DNA of 64,000 bases from contig NZ_AHCD03000044.1 of the NCBI RefSeq assembly GCF_000238295.3, forward strand, positions 992,001 through 1,056,000, read 5' to 3'. The stretch is from Pseudoalteromonas rubra. GTDB lineage: Bacteria > Pseudomonadota > Gammaproteobacteria > Enterobacterales > Alteromonadaceae. Positions within the stretch are counted from its first letter, which is position 1; every line of letters begins with the position of its first letter. Positions 1-7,903 of the stretch are shown piece by piece. The translations under genes and the position numbers were made by a program. The notes under the pieces were generated by a model. That model had not been told where the DNA came from. It made no database searches and worked only from the letters and a program-made list of their open reading frames with translations.

Positions 1-1
1 C

Positions 2-715
2 CACCTGGCTGCCACCTTTGACCAGATGGCGGCCAAAATTGGTGAGTTGATCGCCAGTCAGCGACAGCTCATTGCCGATCTGTCTCATGAGTTACGCACG
101 CCGCTTACTCGTCTCGACATTGCGGTCGAGAGTTTTGACGTGGATGATGCTCAGACACACCTTGCACGGATCGCGCGCGAGTCTGCTCAGATCCGAAAGC
201 TCGTTGAAGATTCATTGACACTGGCCTGGTTGGAAAATGAAAAACCAGTGCTAAAAAGAGAAAACGTCGACCTAGTGGACTTGCTCGATGTGCTGGTGGA
301 GGATGCCAGGTTCGAGTTTCCCGACAGGCGTATTATTTTCGATCCTCCTGCTAACGCTATTGTACAAAACAGCTGCCACCGTGCTTTGTGTCCTGCCGTA
401 GAAAACGTGATTCGCAATGCGCTGCGTTACACGCCGGTGGGCCAGCATGTGCAGATCACGCTGACACAGCAGTCTGAGCAGTATTGCATTCAAATTCAGG
501 ATCAGGGGCCGGGGATCCCGGAGGTGTTTCTTGAGAAAGTGTTTGAACCATTTTTTCGCGTTGATAATGCCCGTCTTGCAGAAAATGACAGTTTTGGTCT
601 GGGTCTGGCGCTGGCAAAGCGCCATCTGGCGAGTGTGGGGGCCAGTATCTCGGCACATAACCCCAGCACTGGTGGTCTTTTGGTTACGATAATGATTCCC
701 ATTTCCCAAATGTAA
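2..715 (+). CDS. Sensor histidine kinase, C-terminal part (5' end outside window)
   Basis: This is the cytoplasmic half of a two-component sensor kinase, which autophosphorylates on His and passes phosphate to a response regulator. The reading frame is open from base 2, so the periplasmic sensor and membrane segments lie before the window. The first visible residues (LAATFDQMAAKI) look like the end of a HAMP domain. The phospho-acceptor motif SHELRTPLTRL follows. The ATPase domain shows the N-box (ENVIRNALRY), G1 (DQGPGIP), F-box (FEPFFR) and G2 (GLGLALAKR). The overall pattern is CpxA/EnvZ-like. It sits just before a TonB receptor, but a stem-loop separates them and its regulator is not visible, so a role in iron sensing is unproven. 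Confidence 0.93.
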   Translation, partial: HLAATFDQMAAKIGELIASQRQLIADLSHELRTPLTRLDIAVESFDVDDAQTHLARIARESAQIRKLVEDSLTLAWLENEKPVLKRENVDLVDLLDVLVEDARFEFPDRRIIFDPPANAIVQNSCHRALCPAVENVIRNALRYTPVGQHVQITLTQQSEQYCIQIQDQGPGIPEVFLEKVFEPFFRVDNARLAENDSFGLGLALAKRHLASVGASISAHNPSTGGLLVTIMIPISQM

Positions 716-740
716 CAGTTGTAAAAGTGATTGCCTGAAA

Positions 741-776
741 AGTCTAAATGACAATAATTCCGATTTAGACTTTTAA
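741..776 (+). terminator. Stem-loop after the histidine kinase
   Basis: A perfect 9-bp inverted repeat, AGTCTAAAT (741-749) and ATTTAGACT (763-771), with a 13-nt loop, is followed by TTTT. It starts 26 bases after the kinase stop codon and could end that transcript. The stem is AT-rich and the T-run short, so it may be a weak terminator. Confidence 0.5.
747..759 (+). promoter_or_regulatory. Fur-box-like site before the TonB receptor
   Basis: AATGACAATAATT matches 11 of 13 positions of the Fur consensus core AATGATAATCATT. It lies about 45 bases before the receptor start and inside the loop of the preceding stem-loop. Iron-dependent repression of the downstream operon is the natural reading, but only this one core is visible. 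Confidence 0.4.
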
Positions 777-802
777 CTTGTTGTTTGACTGAGATGTACA
801 TC

Positions 803-2947
803 ATGCCATTTGCCCCACATAAAAATCATTTGTTTAAGAAAAGTTTATTAGCCTGTTCGGTTGCTCTGAGCGGTTTTGGAACCAACGTTTATGCTGCGCA
901 GACTAGCGCTGACACTGACGAGCAGAAAATAGAGCGGATCGCGGTCGTTGGTGCCACAACCAATTCAGAGATCACGCCTGAGGTGTTAGAAAATTATCAG
1001 GCGAACGACCTGGAAGACGTTTTTCGCCATACTCCGTCGGTTACGGTCGGCGGATCCTTGGGGATTGCACAAAAGATTTTTGTCCGTGGCCTGGAAGATT
1101 CCATGGTGAATGTCACAGTGGATGGTGCGCCGCAAACCAGTACCTTGTTCCACCATATTGGCCGTGTTGCAATAGAGCCTGAGTTGCTGCGTAGCGTTGA
1201 AGTGCAAGCGGGTGCTGGTGAGGCAACGGCAGGTTCAGGCGCCGTAGGCGGTGCGATTCGTTTTAAAACCAAAAGTGCTGATGATTTACTCAAAGCCAGC
1301 GAACGATTTGGCGGTACAGTTAAAGCGAGTTATTTCACCAATGATGGCCACAAAGAAAGCGTATCTTTATACGGTAAAGTCACCGATTCGATAGGTGTGC
1401 TGGCGTCGTATGTCACTGTTAGCCGGGAGAACATGGAAGATGGTGATGGCCAGGAAATTCCGGGAACTGCCGCTGATCAGACCCTGGGGTTTGTGAAAGT
1501 TAATACGCAACTGACTGACAATCAGGAGTTGGTTGTTAGTTTTGAGCGCCGCAAAGAAGAGGGTAAATTTGGTAAGCAAACCAACTGGGCACCACTACAA
1601 ACCGATCCACTGTTCTCATCCTGGGGGGAGCGCGAAACTTTGGTTCTCAACCATACCTGGTATCACAGCGCTTTGGTTAATTTAGAAACCACGGTTTATC
1701 AGACCGAGTCATCATTTAAACGTGAGTTATATACCTGGGATGCGTCGATTGAAACGACCGGCTTTGATATTCGCAATACCAGTGATATTGGTACGCACAC
1801 CGTGACATATGGTATCGAGCGCAAAAATGACAAAGTAGACTCTGAGTCTTATGGCGATTTTGGCGGCATTTATGATGAAGATGGCACAGTGACTGGGCTC
1901 TATGTGCAGGATCACTGGCAAATGCGCGACGATTTACTGCTGAGTTTTGGCTTGCGTCATGACAGTTATGAACTCGATCACAGCGGTATTGATGCAAACT
2001 GGGTGAAAGTGGATGGTGTCTGGGTTATCGAAAAAGATGCCAATGGCAATCCAGTGACAACCAGCAACGCATTTTCAACGGAAAAACAGGATGGGATCAG
2101 TAAAAACGTCGGCCTTGTGTACGAGCTTGCTGACAATCTCAAGCTGTCGTTGGGCTACGCCGAAGCGCTGCGTGGCAGGCAGGTGGCTGATGCCTTCACT
2201 GTCGGTGAGTTAACACCCAATGAAAACCTGAACCCTGAAGAGGTTGAAAATACTGAACTGGGTCTGCAATACAACGATGGCACCTGGGTGCTGGAAGCGT
2301 CGTTGTATGTCAGTACCATAGATGATGTGGTGTTTGACAAGTTTAAAGGCCGAGAAGGTGTTTTCTATGAAAACATTGGTGAGTTAGAAAGCAAAGGATT
2401 TGAGCTGGTTGCCGGATATCAGGCGGATGATTTTGATGTGATTATCAGCTACAACAACAATGATGTTGAACTGAATAATGCCGTATTTAACTTGCCAGAT
2501 CCGGCAGCCCCGGATTCGACTAAACCCGTTACAATCAATGGTATCGATATGGCCGCCTATGAATATGGCGGGCTGGGGAATGCGGTTGGCGACTCGGTCA
2601 ATGTTAATTTTAACTATCGCCTGAATGAACAGATCAAACTGGGCTGGAATTATAACTATGTCGCAAGCCTCAATGATATCGAGGTTTTCCACCGCTCTAT
2701 GGAGCTGGGCTGGGTCACTGAACTGGAAACCATCAGTAAGCCAAGTTATCAACTGGTTGATGCTTATATCAGCTACGCGCCGTTTGAGGCATTCAAAGTG
2801 GATTTGTCTGTTCAGAATCTGCTCGATGAATCATATCGCAGTCATGGCAGTGTCGCCGACTATGGTCATATCCCGGGCTATGAAAACGTGGTTGGTATCA
2901 AAGAAGCCGGTCGTGATATTCGTTTGACACTGACCTATCAGTTCTAA
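803..2947 (+). CDS. TonB-dependent outer-membrane receptor (heme/siderophore type)
   Basis: This is an outer-membrane active transporter that uses TonB energy to import iron complexes. The chosen start gives a signal peptide (MPFAPHKNHLFKKSLL..., cleavage near VYA-AQ). An ATG at 794 and a TTG at 785 are alternatives, and no strong Shine-Dalgarno decides between them. The plug domain follows, with a TonB-box-like IERIAVVGA and the typical KIFVRGLED and GSGAVGGAI motifs. Then comes a beta-barrel ending in aromatic F, as usual. The barrel segment with LRGRQVAD and NENLNPEEVENTELG resembles the FRAP/NPNL region of heme/hemoglobin receptors. Length (about 714 aa) fits that family. The following DUF3649/PepSY/DUF3325-like genes support a role in iron uptake. 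Substrate is not certain. Confidence 0.88.
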   Translation: MPFAPHKNHLFKKSLLACSVALSGFGTNVYAAQTSADTDEQKIERIAVVGATTNSEITPEVLENYQANDLEDVFRHTPSVTVGGSLGIAQKIFVRGLEDSMVNVTVDGAPQTSTLFHHIGRVAIEPELLRSVEVQAGAGEATAGSGAVGGAIRFKTKSADDLLKASERFGGTVKASYFTNDGHKESVSLYGKVTDSIGVLASYVTVSRENMEDGDGQEIPGTAADQTLGFVKVNTQLTDNQELVVSFERRKEEGKFGKQTNWAPLQTDPLFSSWGERETLVLNHTWYHSALVNLETTVYQTESSFKRELYTWDASIETTGFDIRNTSDIGTHTVTYGIERKNDKVDSESYGDFGGIYDEDGTVTGLYVQDHWQMRDDLLLSFGLRHDSYELDHSGIDANWVKVDGVWVIEKDANGNPVTTSNAFSTEKQDGISKNVGLVYELADNLKLSLGYAEALRGRQVADAFTVGELTPNENLNPEEVENTELGLQYNDGTWVLEASLYVSTIDDVVFDKFKGREGVFYENIGELESKGFELVAGYQADDFDVIISYNNNDVELNNAVFNLPDPAAPDSTKPVTINGIDMAAYEYGGLGNAVGDSVNVNFNYRLNEQIKLGWNYNYVASLNDIEVFHRSMELGWVTELETISKPSYQLVDAYISYAPFEAFKVDLSVQNLLDESYRSHGSVADYGHIPGYENVVGIKEAGRDIRLTLTYQF

Positions 2948-2959
2948 CCTCTAATCATC

Positions 2960-2991
2960 TCAGCCATAGTGCTCGTTTAGACTGTGGCTGA
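2960..2991 (+). other. Intercistronic stem-loop
   Basis: TCAGCCA (2960-2966) pairs with TGGCTGA (2985-2991) over an 18-nt loop, between the receptor and the first small membrane gene. No T-run follows, so it is more likely a processing, attenuation or mRNA-stability element than a terminator. Confidence 0.4.
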
Positions 2992-3028
2992 TATGGCGTC
3001 TGTTTCTTCATATTATGGTTTTAATATC

Positions 3029-3325
3029 ATGAGCTTATCAGCAAAGCCTGTTCAAGCCTTTGCGCTTGGCTGGCGGGTATTACTTGCCCTGGTTGGCGGA
3101 TTTGCGATTGCTAACCTCGCCGCCATAGCCATTTCTCAATTACCCGGGGATAACAAAGTGGATGGCATCGTTGCCGGTATGATGTGGAGTTTTGTTGTTT
3201 ATACGTTGGTTGTGATCAGTGTATTTACAGTCAGAACTGCATGGCGTGCAACTTTGCTGATATCGACCCTAATAGCCTTGCTGTATGGCCTAATCCACTT
3301 ACTTTCTGTATCGGAGGCCCTATGA
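3029..3325 (+). CDS. DUF3649-like small inner-membrane protein of iron-uptake operon
   Basis: A protein of about 98 residues with three hydrophobic segments (LALVGGFAIANLAAIAI, MWSFVVYTLVVISVFTV, LLISTLIALLYGLIHLL), so an inner-membrane protein. The order receptor, this gene, PepSY-TM, DUF3325-like matches the known gene order around DUF3649 proteins beside siderophore receptors. The stop codon overlaps the next gene's ATG (ATGA). The start is uncertain: an earlier in-frame ATG at 2984 would add 15 residues without recognizable features. Its biochemical role is unknown; a link to reductive iron release is inference. Confidence 0.7.
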   Translation: MSLSAKPVQAFALGWRVLLALVGGFAIANLAAIAISQLPGDNKVDGIVAGMMWSFVVYTLVVISVFTVRTAWRATLLISTLIALLYGLIHLLSVSEAL

Positions 3326-4890
3326 AAGCAAGGTTTCGACAGTCCATGGGCTGGCTGCACACCTGGAGCGGCGTGGTGTTTGCCTGGTTATTATATTTTA
3401 TCTTTGTGACTGGCAGTGTCGGTTATTTCGAAAACGAGATTGACCGCTGGATGAAGCCTGAAATTGTCACAAGCAATGATATTTCGGACAAACAAGCCAT
3501 TGATTTGGCGATGGCACAGCTTGGCGAACACGCTGATGATGCATCTCAGTGGTATGTGAGCCTGCCTACCTCGCGGGATCCTTACATCGAAATCTCCTGG
3601 TTACAGCCCGGCGACCCAGAGAAACAGGTCCGCCGTCAGTGGTATGAGAAGCCGCTTGAGCCAAATACGGGAGACATTACGTCTATCCGCGATACCAGTG
3701 GCGGAGAAACCCTGTATCGGCTGCACTATAACTTGCATTACGTGCCGCCGTTGGTGGGTTATATCCTGACCAGTCTGGCAGGCATGCTCATGTTAATTGG
3801 CTTGGTGACTGGGGTGATCATTCACAGGAAGATTTTTGCTGAGTTTTTTACTTTTCGAAGCGCTAAAGGCCTGCGTTCCTGGCTGGATATTCATAATGTT
3901 TTCAGTGTATTGCCATTGCCGTTTCATTTAATGATTACCTACAGCGGCGTTATGTTGCTTATGGGGGTGACCATGTCCAAGGTTATTGACAGTCAGTATG
4001 GTGAAGGCAGGCAGATGCATCGTCAGTTTTATGATGCTTCTCAGCTGGAGGATTACACCACTGCGGCCACTGAGATTTTGCCAGCGCAGTTAAATGTAGA
4101 TACGGCACTGTCTGATGCTAAACAGCGAGTGACCGATCAGGCGGTCAACTTTGTCGGTGTCATTGACAGGGGCACTGACACTGAACACATAGAGATCTGG
4201 TTTGAAACCAGTGAAGGGGTTGAGTTTGCCTCATTGCTCAAGTACCACGCCCGTACAGAGCGGGTTGAGGTTGAGATAGCAACTGGCAAAGCAGGACGGG
4301 CTGCAGCAATGTATGATCTGCTTGAGCATCTTCACGAAGGCCTGTTTGCCGATATTTATCTGCGCTGGGTGTATTTCCTCTGCGGGTTGTTTGGTGCTGC
4401 GATGATTGCCTCCGGGATGATCATCTGGCTTAAAAAGCAAGTGATGAAAGAGGCCACACCTTCATTACTCATTACTTTAATTGTCAGGCTAAACAGAGGC
4501 GCTTTGCTGGGTCTGCCAATTGCGATTGGCTGTTATTTTTTAAGCAATCGACTGCTTGCGCCTGATATGCCAGACCGGGCTGCCTGGGAGATGCATGTGT
4601 TGTTTGCAGCATGGGTGCTGTGCTGTCTGTATTGTTTAATCAATCGAAGTCGGGAACAGTGGTCAACTTTGCTTTGGAGCGCAGCACTGGTTTACTTTGC
4701 TATTCCTCTGGTCAATATGCTCACCACACACCACAGTGTCATAAACAGTCTGTTGAACGCAGACTGGCTGATGCTCGGTTTTGATCTCAGTATGTGGTTG
4801 TTTGCGGGCTGCTTTGGATTGGCGGCGACGGTCGTTTCTCGAAAACATAGAAGTTCCACTGTGGCTAAAAAGGAGCCGTTAGTATGCTGA
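3322..4890 (+). CDS. PepSY-associated TM protein (PiuB-like)
   Basis: A 522-residue inner-membrane protein of the PepSY-TM family, found with siderophore receptors and thought to help reduce or release imported iron. The N-terminus (LHTWSGVVFAWLLYFIFVTG, then YFENEIDRWM) is the classic family opening. It is followed by a periplasmic PepSY-like region, paired TM segments near LVGYILTSLAGMLMLIGLV and FHLMITYSGVMLLMG, and a C-terminal block of further TM helices (FLCGLFGAAMIASGMIIW onward). Histidines next to membrane helices (LHYNLHY, IHNVF, PFHL) could bind heme, but that is speculative. The start at 3322 is supported by GGAGG six bases upstream and the ATGA overlap with the preceding gene. 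It overlaps the next gene by 7 bases. Confidence 0.85.
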   Translation: MKARFRQSMGWLHTWSGVVFAWLLYFIFVTGSVGYFENEIDRWMKPEIVTSNDISDKQAIDLAMAQLGEHADDASQWYVSLPTSRDPYIEISWLQPGDPEKQVRRQWYEKPLEPNTGDITSIRDTSGGETLYRLHYNLHYVPPLVGYILTSLAGMLMLIGLVTGVIIHRKIFAEFFTFRSAKGLRSWLDIHNVFSVLPLPFHLMITYSGVMLLMGVTMSKVIDSQYGEGRQMHRQFYDASQLEDYTTAATEILPAQLNVDTALSDAKQRVTDQAVNFVGVIDRGTDTEHIEIWFETSEGVEFASLLKYHARTERVEVEIATGKAGRAAAMYDLLEHLHEGLFADIYLRWVYFLCGLFGAAMIASGMIIWLKKQVMKEATPSLLITLIVRLNRGALLGLPIAIGCYFLSNRLLAPDMPDRAAWEMHVLFAAWVLCCLYCLINRSREQWSTLLWSAALVYFAIPLVNMLTTHHSVINSLLNADWLMLGFDLSMWLFAGCFGLAATVVSRKHRSSTVAKKEPLVC

Positions 4891-5180
4891 TCACTTCGAT
4901 ACTGATGATATTGTTGCTCGGTTTTGCGCTGCTCTGCGTGGCAATGCAGCGTAACTTTAGTCGGGTTGCCGCTCCATCTGTACACCTGTCTAAGCAGCGG
5001 TTGTGGTTATTGCGTATCAGTGGCACGGGTTTGAACCTGCTCGCTTTGTTTGTCTGTATTTTTGTCTGGGGCATGTCACGGGGGCTTGTATACTGGTTTG
5101 GGAGTGCAACTATGGTCGTGTTTACGCTGGTTGTTATTTTGACATATCGTCCCAGACTACTTAGATGGCTTTGTAGATAA
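4884..5180 (+). CDS. DUF3325-like small membrane protein
   Basis: A 98-residue protein with three hydrophobic helices (MLITSILMILLLGFALLCVA; LLALFVCIFVWGMSRGLVYW; FGSATMVVFTLVVILTY) and a basic C-terminus (RPRLLRWLCR). It overlaps the end of the PepSY gene, so translation is probably coupled. Small proteins of this kind close the receptor/DUF3649/PepSY operon in many proteobacteria. No catalytic residues are evident, and its function is unknown beyond association with iron uptake. Confidence 0.7.
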   Translation: MLITSILMILLLGFALLCVAMQRNFSRVAAPSVHLSKQRLWLLRISGTGLNLLALFVCIFVWGMSRGLVYWFGSATMVVFTLVVILTYRPRLLRWLCR

Positions 5181-5234
5181 GTGGCAGGATGCGACTGCAA
5201 CATTCTTTTTATTAGAACAAACCTATCACTTTTT

Positions 5235-5246
5235 ACGTAATTACGT
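5235..5246. promoter_or_regulatory. 12-bp palindrome upstream of wrbA
   Basis: ACGTAATTACGT is a perfect palindrome in the 204-base gap before wrbA, about 140 bases before its start. It could be an operator for a redox- or quinone-responsive repressor. Only symmetry and position support this. Confidence 0.3.
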
Positions 5247-5384
5247 TCTTAATCAGCTATGTAATCATGTCATTGGTCTAAAGGCATGCATGCCTATACT
5301 TAACGAAAGAAGTAATCAAACATGTTTAGTTGGTTAAAACAATGGTTGTTGGAGAGCCCTTCAACAGCACATGGAGAAATGAAG

Positions 5385-5981
5385 ATGACAAAAGTACTGG
5401 TTTTATATTATTCAAGCTATGGCCACATCGAAACCATGGCAAATGCCGTTGCAGAGGGAGCTGGTTCGGTTGATGGTGTTGAGGTAACCGTTAAACGTGT
5501 TGCTGAGTTAATGCCGGAAGAGGTTGCAAAAAATGCCGGGGTTAAGTTGGATCAGGTGGCTGAGATCGCCACACCGGCAGAGCTCGAAGGTTATGATGCC
5601 ATTATTTTTGGCACCCCCACGCGATTTGGCAATATGGCGTCGCAAATGAGAAACTTTTTAGACCAAACTGGTGGTTTGTGGGCAGCAGGCAAACTGATTG
5701 GAAAAGTGGGCAGTGTATTTACTTCAACGGGTACAGGTGGCGGTAACGAAACTACCATACAGTCATTCCATACGACCTTGTTCCATCACGGTATGGTGGT
5801 GGTTGGGTTACCTTATGCAGCGGCTGAGTTAACGGATATCTCAGAAGTCAGAGGCGGCTCACCATTGGGGGCTGCCTGTATTGCGGGGGCTGATGGCAGT
5901 CGTCAACCTTCAGATAAAGAAATCGCCCTGGCTAAGTTCCAGGGGCAGCATGTAGCGGGTATTGCTGCCAAATTAGCCTAA
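5385..5981 (+). CDS. wrbA: NAD(P)H:quinone oxidoreductase, WrbA family
   Basis: A flavodoxin-like FMN enzyme that reduces quinones by two electrons, protecting against quinone redox cycling. It acts in the cytosol. The start MTKVLVLYYSSYGH carries the phosphate-binding loop for FMN. FGTPTRFGNM and the conserved segment TSTGTGGGNETT line the flavin site, and HHGMVVVGLPY follows. The chosen start gives 198 residues, the usual WrbA length, and has GGAG about 8 bases upstream. An in-frame ATG at 5322 would add 21 unconserved residues. A strong terminator follows, so it is probably a single-gene transcript. Confidence 0.95.
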   Translation: MTKVLVLYYSSYGHIETMANAVAEGAGSVDGVEVTVKRVAELMPEEVAKNAGVKLDQVAEIATPAELEGYDAIIFGTPTRFGNMASQMRNFLDQTGGLWAAGKLIGKVGSVFTSTGTGGGNETTIQSFHTTLFHHGMVVVGLPYAAAELTDISEVRGGSPLGAACIAGADGSRQPSDKEIALAKFQGQHVAGIAAKLA

Positions 5982-5995
5982 TGGCACAAAATACG

Positions 5996-6022
5996 GCGCA
6001 GCGTAAAACCGCTGCGCATTTT
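5996..6022 (+). terminator. Rho-independent terminator of wrbA
   Basis: GCGCAGCG (5996-6003) pairs perfectly with CGCTGCGC (6010-6017) over a 6-nt loop and is followed by ATTTT. It lies 15 bases past the wrbA stop codon. Confidence 0.85.
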
Positions 6023-6149
6023 GCTGAGAGTTCGGTGCGAGCAGGCTGTCGTTATTAGGCCGAAACACCAGCGGTTTTGCCCTAAAGCGCGGAAGAGAAC
6101 CAGTCTCATTGTTGCACGCTTTCCAGTCACTTGATTTATCATGTTGTAT

Positions 6150-7073
6150 TCAATTTGCGTCACTGGGCAAGTATTGCTCCCAGGATGACACCATAAACGG
6201 ATATTCTCCGGTGACATCAACTCTGCTGCGCCAGAATTGCATTGCACCTGTGTTAATACCCTGATAGGTAAAAATCACGTCCGCAACCAGTCTGTCGCCA
6301 CTTTGGCTGGTTTCGACATTCACATTGACCAACTGGTAACCATTGGGATTTGGGCCGTCCCGGCGGCTTTGATAGCATAAATGGTAAGATTGCTGATAAA
6401 TGGTCGGGTTGTTGTATAGCGTATAATTGAGCGCGCGTGTTGCGTCGGTATCGCCGGCGGATATATCGAGAGACGTAATTTCTGTTACCAGATTTTGAAA
6501 TTGTTCTTTGCCATGGTTCTCTCCATGCGACAGCTCACCAAATGGGAGTGCACTGACTGGCACTATGCTCTGTACCTGTATGGTATTGAGGGGTTGCACT
6601 TGCCCAATAACCACTACTTGTGCCGCTTCATCGTTTTGTGTCCGCCCAAGTGCCGTAATGCACTGTGTAAGTAGTTCATCGGTCGGGATGAGCAGGGTAT
6701 ACATTTGTTCATTGTAACGATTGTCTAACACCCACTCCATGCCAGAGGCAATATAACGGTTTTTTGCCAGGCTCAATCCTTTAAATAGCGTTTGGTACAG
6801 CTGGCTATTTCGGTTTAATCGTTGTAATGCGATGTCATCATTGATGTTCTCGAGCATAGGTAACTGGGTTTCGTTATTGCCCATCAGGCTATTCTGATAC
6901 AGTTCTTTTTCCAGGTTTAGATTAGGAAATTTGGCGTTTATAAACCCAACAGCATAGGCAAACTGGGTGCTTTGTAGTGGCGTATGTATATTGGGATCTG
7001 CTGCAAACATACGCTGAGCTGTTTGAGTGTGAAGCAATGATGTATTTTGCTGGTCGGCAATAGTGAGAGTCAT
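6150..7073 (-). CDS. PatG C-terminal-domain-like protein (third paralogue of three)
   Basis: A 307-residue protein with no signal peptide. With the next two genes upstream it forms a family: each has Y-A-x-G followed by a F-P segment near the N-terminus (here YAVGFINAKFPNLNLEKELY), a central segment ending in a Y-x-L strand (MYTLLIPTDELL), an R-A-L-N-like motif (TRALNYTLYNN) and a C-terminal x-VDVTGEYPF-x strand. From memory this order matches the C-terminal domain of cyanobactin proteases PatG (YALGQ, RALN, FTVDVSDVxPV). That domain has no known enzyme activity. A strong AAGGAGG precedes the ATG. It is last in an operon led by a rebB gene. Function is unknown; a chaperone or structural role in R-body assembly is a guess. 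Confidence 0.6.
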   Translation of the reverse strand: MTLTIADQQNTSLLHTQTAQRMFAADPNIHTPLQSTQFAYAVGFINAKFPNLNLEKELYQNSLMGNNETQLPMLENINDDIALQRLNRNSQLYQTLFKGLSLAKNRYIASGMEWVLDNRYNEQMYTLLIPTDELLTQCITALGRTQNDEAAQVVVIGQVQPLNTIQVQSIVPVSALPFGELSHGENHGKEQFQNLVTEITSLDISAGDTDATRALNYTLYNNPTIYQQSYHLCYQSRRDGPNPNGYQLVNVNVETSQSGDRLVADVIFTYQGINTGAMQFWRSRVDVTGEYPFMVSSWEQYLPSDAN

Positions 7074-7082
7074 AAGGCCTCC

Positions 7083-7874
7083 TTAATTACTTTTTGCAAA
7101 CGGCGAAAGCCGTGATGAGACAAAAGGATATTGATTGGTGACGTCAATGTTACAGGCGTAACGCATGCGCTCTGAATTGGTCAGGATAAACTCAAAACTC
7201 TGTCGCGCAGGTTCTGCATTTGAAGGCTGAACATGGATAGCTTGCACATCCCGCAGTAGTAAAGTCTGTTCGTTAGTGACCACAATCTGATAGAAATGAC
7301 TCAAAAAATAATTGCTGGCCCTGTCTTTGGCACTTAAACCCACATTGGGTTTCAGGGCGGGTAATGGTAATTGGCTGCTAGCCAGTTGGCCGTCAGTTAA
7401 TGTCGGCGCTGTGATATCTGCACTGTTAATCAGGTGCTTGACACAGACCATAGGCAAGGCGGTGCCATCGCTGTAATAAGGAACATCGAGCCCGGTCATT
7501 TGGCCATTTACAATGTAGGCTGTTTGCGCCTGGCTGGTGGTATTGATGAGGGCATCCAGCTGGGTTGGCGTATCGGGGATGAGGACATAAGTATCGACCA
7601 GGTTAATTGTCAGTACCCAGGTTGCCTGTTGTGCCAGGTACAAAAATGGCCGATAGGTCAGTTGTGGCTGATTGTCTGTCTTTACCTGGTAATTAAATAC
7701 GGTGTGAAAGTCGTCCGGGTTGGCTTTGATTGATTGTGCCGCGGCTTCATATTGTTTTTCGAGGTTTAAGGTTGGGAAGCTGGGCTGTATTTTGCCGATT
7801 GCGTAGACAAGTTCACCGCTATCATACTCTGCGATGCGCTGCACAGGGGCTAAATGGTTAGTAGGCGTATTCAT
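7083..7874 (-). CDS. PatG C-terminal-domain-like protein (second paralogue)
   Basis: A 263-residue paralogue of its two neighbours. Visible landmarks are YAIGKIQPSFPTLNLEKQYE near residue 25, LAQQATWVLTINLVDTYVLI near residue 85 (equivalent to the WTLN...YAI segment of PatG proteins), DRASNYFLSHF, and the closing IDVTNQYPF strand. AAGGA sits eight bases before the ATG. It is 9 bases upstream of the third paralogue and 29 downstream of the first, so the three are one transcript. No catalytic motif is visible, and no cyanobactin precursor peptide or protease domain is nearby. Role unknown. Confidence 0.6.
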   Translation of the reverse strand: MNTPTNHLAPVQRIAEYDSGELVYAIGKIQPSFPTLNLEKQYEAAAQSIKANPDDFHTVFNYQVKTDNQPQLTYRPFLYLAQQATWVLTINLVDTYVLIPDTPTQLDALINTTSQAQTAYIVNGQMTGLDVPYYSDGTALPMVCVKHLINSADITAPTLTDGQLASSQLPLPALKPNVGLSAKDRASNYFLSHFYQIVVTNEQTLLLRDVQAIHVQPSNAEPARQSFEFILTNSERMRYACNIDVTNQYPFVSSRLSPFAKSN

Positions 7875-7903
7875 TATGGGTTTCCTTAGCCGAAAATCTG
7901 TCG

